This document shows positions 60,733 to 64,000 of a DNA stretch of 64,000 nucleotides, piece by piece. The number at the start of each line of letters is the position of its first letter. Position 1 is the stretch's first letter. This stretch comes from Ulva prolifera (Eukaryota > Chlorophyta > Ulvophyceae > Ulvales > Ulvaceae). The stretch lies in assembly GCA_023078555.1 (NCBI GenBank), contig CM041201.1:4409713-4473712 (forward strand), given 5' to 3'. A program made the position numbers and the translations under genes. The notes below the pieces were generated by a model. That model saw nothing but the letters and a program-made list of their open reading frames with translations. It was not told the origin of the DNA and did no database searches.

Positions 60733-61257
60733 GCTGGTCTTAGGTTGGATGCTGTTGGTGCAGGAAGTGGATGGGAGCACAGGCAAGATGGACAAGGCGT
60801 CAACTTTGTTGGGGGGGATTGGGAATCGATGATGCTTAGCTGTACACAATGTACCTGGTGGATTTCAAACGCGTTCATCTGACTTATGGGCTCAAGAGAG
60901 TGGCAGGCCCTGCAGCGCGCTGATGCTATTCACGCAAACGTGTGTGCCTGGCACGGGGGCCCGCACATCGGATGGCCTGCATGCATGTGTTTTTCTGTGG
61001 TTGATTCTGCGCACCCCCATCGCGATGCATCGAAAATCCCCAACAAGCTTTGCCCGAAAGCACGCCCAACGACCCTGACTTTGGTGACGAGCAATACGAC
61101 TATGGACACCTGGTCGATGCGATCAACCGGAATCTTTGCTTTCGGAAGGCGCTGTCTTTTGTCCGAGGCATATGCTGGAGTAGTCACAGGCGGACCAAGG
61201 GGCATATTGAACATATAAAGCATCTAGCCGGCCTACGTCTGATCCGTTGCTTTAATC
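60733..61257. promoter_or_regulatory. Divergent spacer, likely shared promoter region of PGR5 and STI1-ankyrin gene
   Basis: 525 bp separate the two start codons, transcribed away from each other. No TATA box is obvious. Both products point to the plastid, so common regulation is possible but is inference only. Confidence 0.45.
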
Positions 61258-63926
61258 ATGTCGATTTTCCCAAGACTCGCCCGAATTCCTGTCCTGAATG
61301 GGAGCCCCGGCATCCGTGCCAACGTCACCCGCAAAATCTCTGTCCAGTGCGAGGGCAAAGCAGCAGATGCAAAAACTCCCGATGGCCTAACTGATGAGCA
61401 GCGTGCTGAGATGGAGAGTGCGATGGCGGACCCCGAGGTGAGCTCAGCCGTATACGCTACGGTATCATCCTTCGCTGTACACCGGTCGCCCTCGGACTTA
61501 GGAGGTGCTTCACTGGCAGTTGAATCACAAAGTAGCATTATCATATCGCATAATGTTACCTGTTCTAGTTTCGTGCAAGACCCCGTCCCAACGATGATGC
61601 CTTTTGGGCTGTGCCTGGTGCTGTCGGCAATGCAACCGCGCGGTGAGTTGCCGCGACCGTGACACGTTCAGCGGATGTCCTACCTTACAATATGGTTTTC
61701 AGAGCTGACTGCAGCTGCGCGCTGTTTGTGCATCGACCTGACTAGATTGTGCTTGCGCAGGTGAGGCAACGTCTCGAGGCGATGCAAGAGGCGATGAAGA
61801 CGCCAGAGGTGCAGCAGCAGATGGCGGAGATGCAAAGTGCCATGGCGAACCCAGCCCTGCAAGCACGCCTGGAAACGCTCAAAGGTGATCCGGAGCTCCA
61901 GGTGTGTAGTCATCAAAACCAGGCCCTGCTGCTGATCTGCGGCCCAAGCATCATCTCTGTCAGTGCAACTGAACATGCTGGCACTCACCTATCCAGAGAC
62001 CAGGGTCACGTCACACGGAGACAGCCTGGATTGCAACATTGCTTGGTCGAGCATCAGGCACTGGCACTGGCGTGATCACAGATCCAATGGTCGCAACACC
62101 GCACAGCAATCACATGCATGCTGCTGCAACCCTCCATGGTGCTGCGGCCACACGAAAAAAAACTGCGATCAAGTCTGCTGCTTTGGCTGCGGTATCTACA
62201 GGGCCCAGTCTCCACTGCAGCGAACCTTAGCTTGCAACATGCTGTGGCACTTCCCGGGCGTGTCCCTCGCAGGGCGTCCCTGACCGTTGTGTCTGGGCAC
62301 AGCCAATGGCGGCATGCATGCCTCGCCTGACCACACCTACGCGCGCACTTCTGTCCACCTACATCTGCCCGCTGCACGGCGCGGATGAGCGCATGAGGAC
62401 GCGACTAATCCTGCGCACACCTCCTCACTCCTCACTCGGCTGCTGTGCATGCTGTGCATGCTACTACTGAAAGCGTGTCAGGCATCTAGCTGCCAGTTTC
62501 ACGGGCTGACCAGGCATCCTGACAACGAATCCACAGCAGGCATGCGCCCGCCAGCTGCATGCATACATAGGCAACAGCCTGAGGCTTGTGTCCCGCCAAG
62601 CGTAAGGCGTGCTGCGCGGGCTGCGGGCTGCGAGCTGGCATGCACACACCGTCGCCACCTGCTGCGCAGGGCATGTTTGAGGACATCCAGAAGAACGGCA
62701 TGGGCGCGATGATGAAGTACTGGAACGACCCGCAGATGCTGGCCAAGCTTGGGCAGAAGATCGGGGACGTGCCGCAGGCGGCGCCGGCCGCGGCGCCGGC
62801 GGAGCCTGAGATCTCGGACCTCCTCGACGCAGCCCGGCGCGTCCCCCCCCCCCCCCCCCCCCCCCCCCCGCGCCGTGCCGGCATGCATGCAGGGACTGTA
62901 TCGTATGCAGGTACATGGCTGGCATGCCCTTCTGGCGGCACGTCCACACGTGACTGATGTTGATCGGTGTGGCCAGTGTGTGCAAGGCCGCCGGCAGCCG
63001 AGGTTAGTGTCCGGGGTGCCCGCCTCAACCCTAGGAAGGAGTGAGGCGCTGCGGTGGCGATTGCGCATGTCGAGTATGTATGCATGTCTGATAGCCATAT
63101 CCGTGGGCCCATTGTCAACTTCGGAATCGAAAAAGGTGCCAGGGCGCTGATGGCACCCACCGCAGGGAGTGCCCCAGTCACACCGAGTTTCGGGGGCTGA
63201 GTGAGCTATAGACCGCCGCAGCATGCATGACTTGAGGCTCAGGGAACAGGGACGTGTTCGCTGGTCCTCGCAGTGATTCGGCCGTCCCGTAGGCGCCTGC
63301 TTGCGGCTCGCGTGCAGCATCAGCGGCGGCGAAGCAATCATGGCGCCGAGCAGCTAGTGTAGCCCTCGAGGGGTGCCCACACTACCGGGCCGCAGGGTGT
63401 GACGACGTCAGATCGCTCCGTGTGGTGACGTGTGCGATGCACATGCACATGCACCCCCGATGTGCATGTGTGCCAGGGCGCGCCAGGGTGCGCGTGTGCC
63501 AGGGTGCGCGTGTGCCAGGGTGCGCGTGTGCCAGGGCGCCGCCAGTCACGCTGACCAAGAGGCTGGTGCAGGCATGGGGACATGGAGGCTGTGGAGGACT
63601 TCATAGCGGTCGGGAAGGACATCAACATGCAGGACGCGGAGGGCCGCACGCCGCTGCACTACGCGGCCGCACACAACCACACGCGCGTGGCCAAGGCGCT
63701 CGCCGACGCCGGCGCGGACGTCACCCTGAGCGACACCAAGGACAACACGCCGCTGCACTATGCGACAGGGTATGGCCGGGTGGATGTCGTGGACATCCTG
63801 CTGGCGGCGGGCGCCGATGCGTCGGCGGAGAATCACACCGGCAAGACGGCGCTTGACCTCGCAAAGTTGAGCGAGGAGAACCCGATCTTGAAGGATAGCG
63901 ACCTCATGGCAAAGCTGTCTGCATAG
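61258..63926 (+). CDS. AKR2-like STI1/ankyrin-repeat protein with plastid-leader-like N terminus, four exons
   Basis: Exons 61258-61437, 61761-61901, 62670-62836 and 63572-63926 sum to 843 nt (280 residues). Residues 1-32 (MSIFPRLARIPVLNG..., Arg-rich, ending RKISVQCEG) look like a plastid transit peptide. Residues about 43-145 are STI1-type helices (EMQSAMANPALQARLETLKG, MMKYWNDPQMLAKLGQKIG), as in AKR2. Residues about 157-262 are ankyrin repeats (LLDAARHGDMEAVEDFI, DAEGRTPLHYAAAHNHTRVA, DNTPLHYATGYGRVDVVDIL, GKTALDLAKL). Cytosolic AKR2 in plants is a chaperone for chloroplast outer-envelope proteins; a plastid-imported member would act elsewhere, for example in the stroma. The third intron appears to be GC-AG (CCCG|GCGCGT...GTGCAG), the only join that makes the canonical AARHGD and keeps frame. 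That intron also holds a long poly-C run and a minisatellite. Confidence 0.88.
62843..62869. repeat. Poly-C run of about 27
   Basis: Homopolymer starting six bases after the proposed donor of the third intron of the STI1-ankyrin gene. It opens spurious poly-Pro and poly-Gly frames on the two strands. Confidence 0.9.
63467..63540. repeat. Minisatellite, 16-bp unit GTGTGCCAGGGTGCGC, about 4 copies
   Basis: Tandem copies near the 3' end of the third intron of the STI1-ankyrin gene, about 30 bp before its acceptor. Confidence 0.85.
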
Positions 63927-64000
63927 GCTGGGCCGCTTGACGAGGCCGCAGTGGTAGAGTGTCTGGGGGAGGGGGCGTGGCCGTGGTTTGGGGATACGGC

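Noticed and set aside
62464-63341. Minus-strand frames with a poly-Gly run, up to 280 residues
   Set aside because: The poly-Gly is the poly-C run read backwards; the plus strand carries the STI1-ankyrin exons.
1-64000. CRISPR arrays, riboswitches or bacterial operons
   Set aside because: Spliceosomal introns in every gene show eukaryotic nuclear DNA; no regularly spaced identical repeats with unique spacers were seen.

Overview
The window reads as nuclear DNA of a photosynthetic green alga (Chlorophyta). Every recognisable gene is cut by short spliceosomal introns, usually with GTGNGN donors and TGCAG acceptors. The genes include the cyclic-electron-flow protein PGR5, a pyruvate kinase with a plastid-type leader, an AKR2-like ankyrin protein, a plant-type SnRK1/AMPK beta subunit and a CEP95-like centrosomal protein. 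A trebouxiophyte-type alga is a guess; the sequence does not fix the species.

Layout. 0.1-6.3 kb (+): the 3' two thirds or so of an SPT6 transcription elongation factor gene. 6.3-8.2 kb: no recognised gene, one dispersed repeat copy. 8.2-20.1 kb: a nest of Ty1/copia retrotransposon fossils. A plus-strand element (A) is interrupted by a nearly whole minus-strand element (B, 11682-18553; LTRs differ at 1 of 348 positions), and B itself holds a 278-bp LTR-like insertion with a 5-bp target duplication. 20.3-21.0 kb: an unrecognised coding piece. 22.2-27.8 kb: three DNA-transposon-like elements with terminal inverted repeats and target-site duplications: a 563-bp hAT-type MITE, a 1584-bp element with an 8-bp duplication, and a 3026-bp element with a 7-bp duplication that carries an open reading frame of 183-bp tandem repeats. 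28.3-30.3 kb (+): an unrecognised two-exon gene. 31.7-35.0 kb (-): mitoribosomal protein mS35. 36.3-40.1 kb (+): CEP95-like gene. 40.9-45.1 kb (+): DDX11/CHL1 Fe-S helicase, resolved into nine in-frame exons. 45.8-47.0 kb (+): SnRK1/AMPK beta subunit. 47.4-50.5 kb (-): protein with an AP2-like domain. 50.5-55.2 kb: no recognised gene. 55.2-59.3 kb (+): pyruvate kinase, eight exons. 60.3-60.7 kb (-): PGR5. 61.3-63.9 kb (+): STI1 plus ankyrin protein related to AKR2, with a plastid-leader-like N terminus.

The host genes are ordinary eukaryotic genes without operons. PGR5 and the STI1-ankyrin gene are divergently transcribed from a 525-bp spacer and both point to the plastid. The most unusual material is the 20-28 kb transposon cluster, the two inverted-repeat elements inserted 18 bp apart, the in-frame 61-residue repeat ORF, the AMPK beta gene whose ATG is separated from the rest of the coding sequence by an intron, and the STI1-ankyrin gene with a probable GC-AG intron. 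Exon borders were assigned by hand from splice consensus, reading frame and remembered family sequence; no database search was run.
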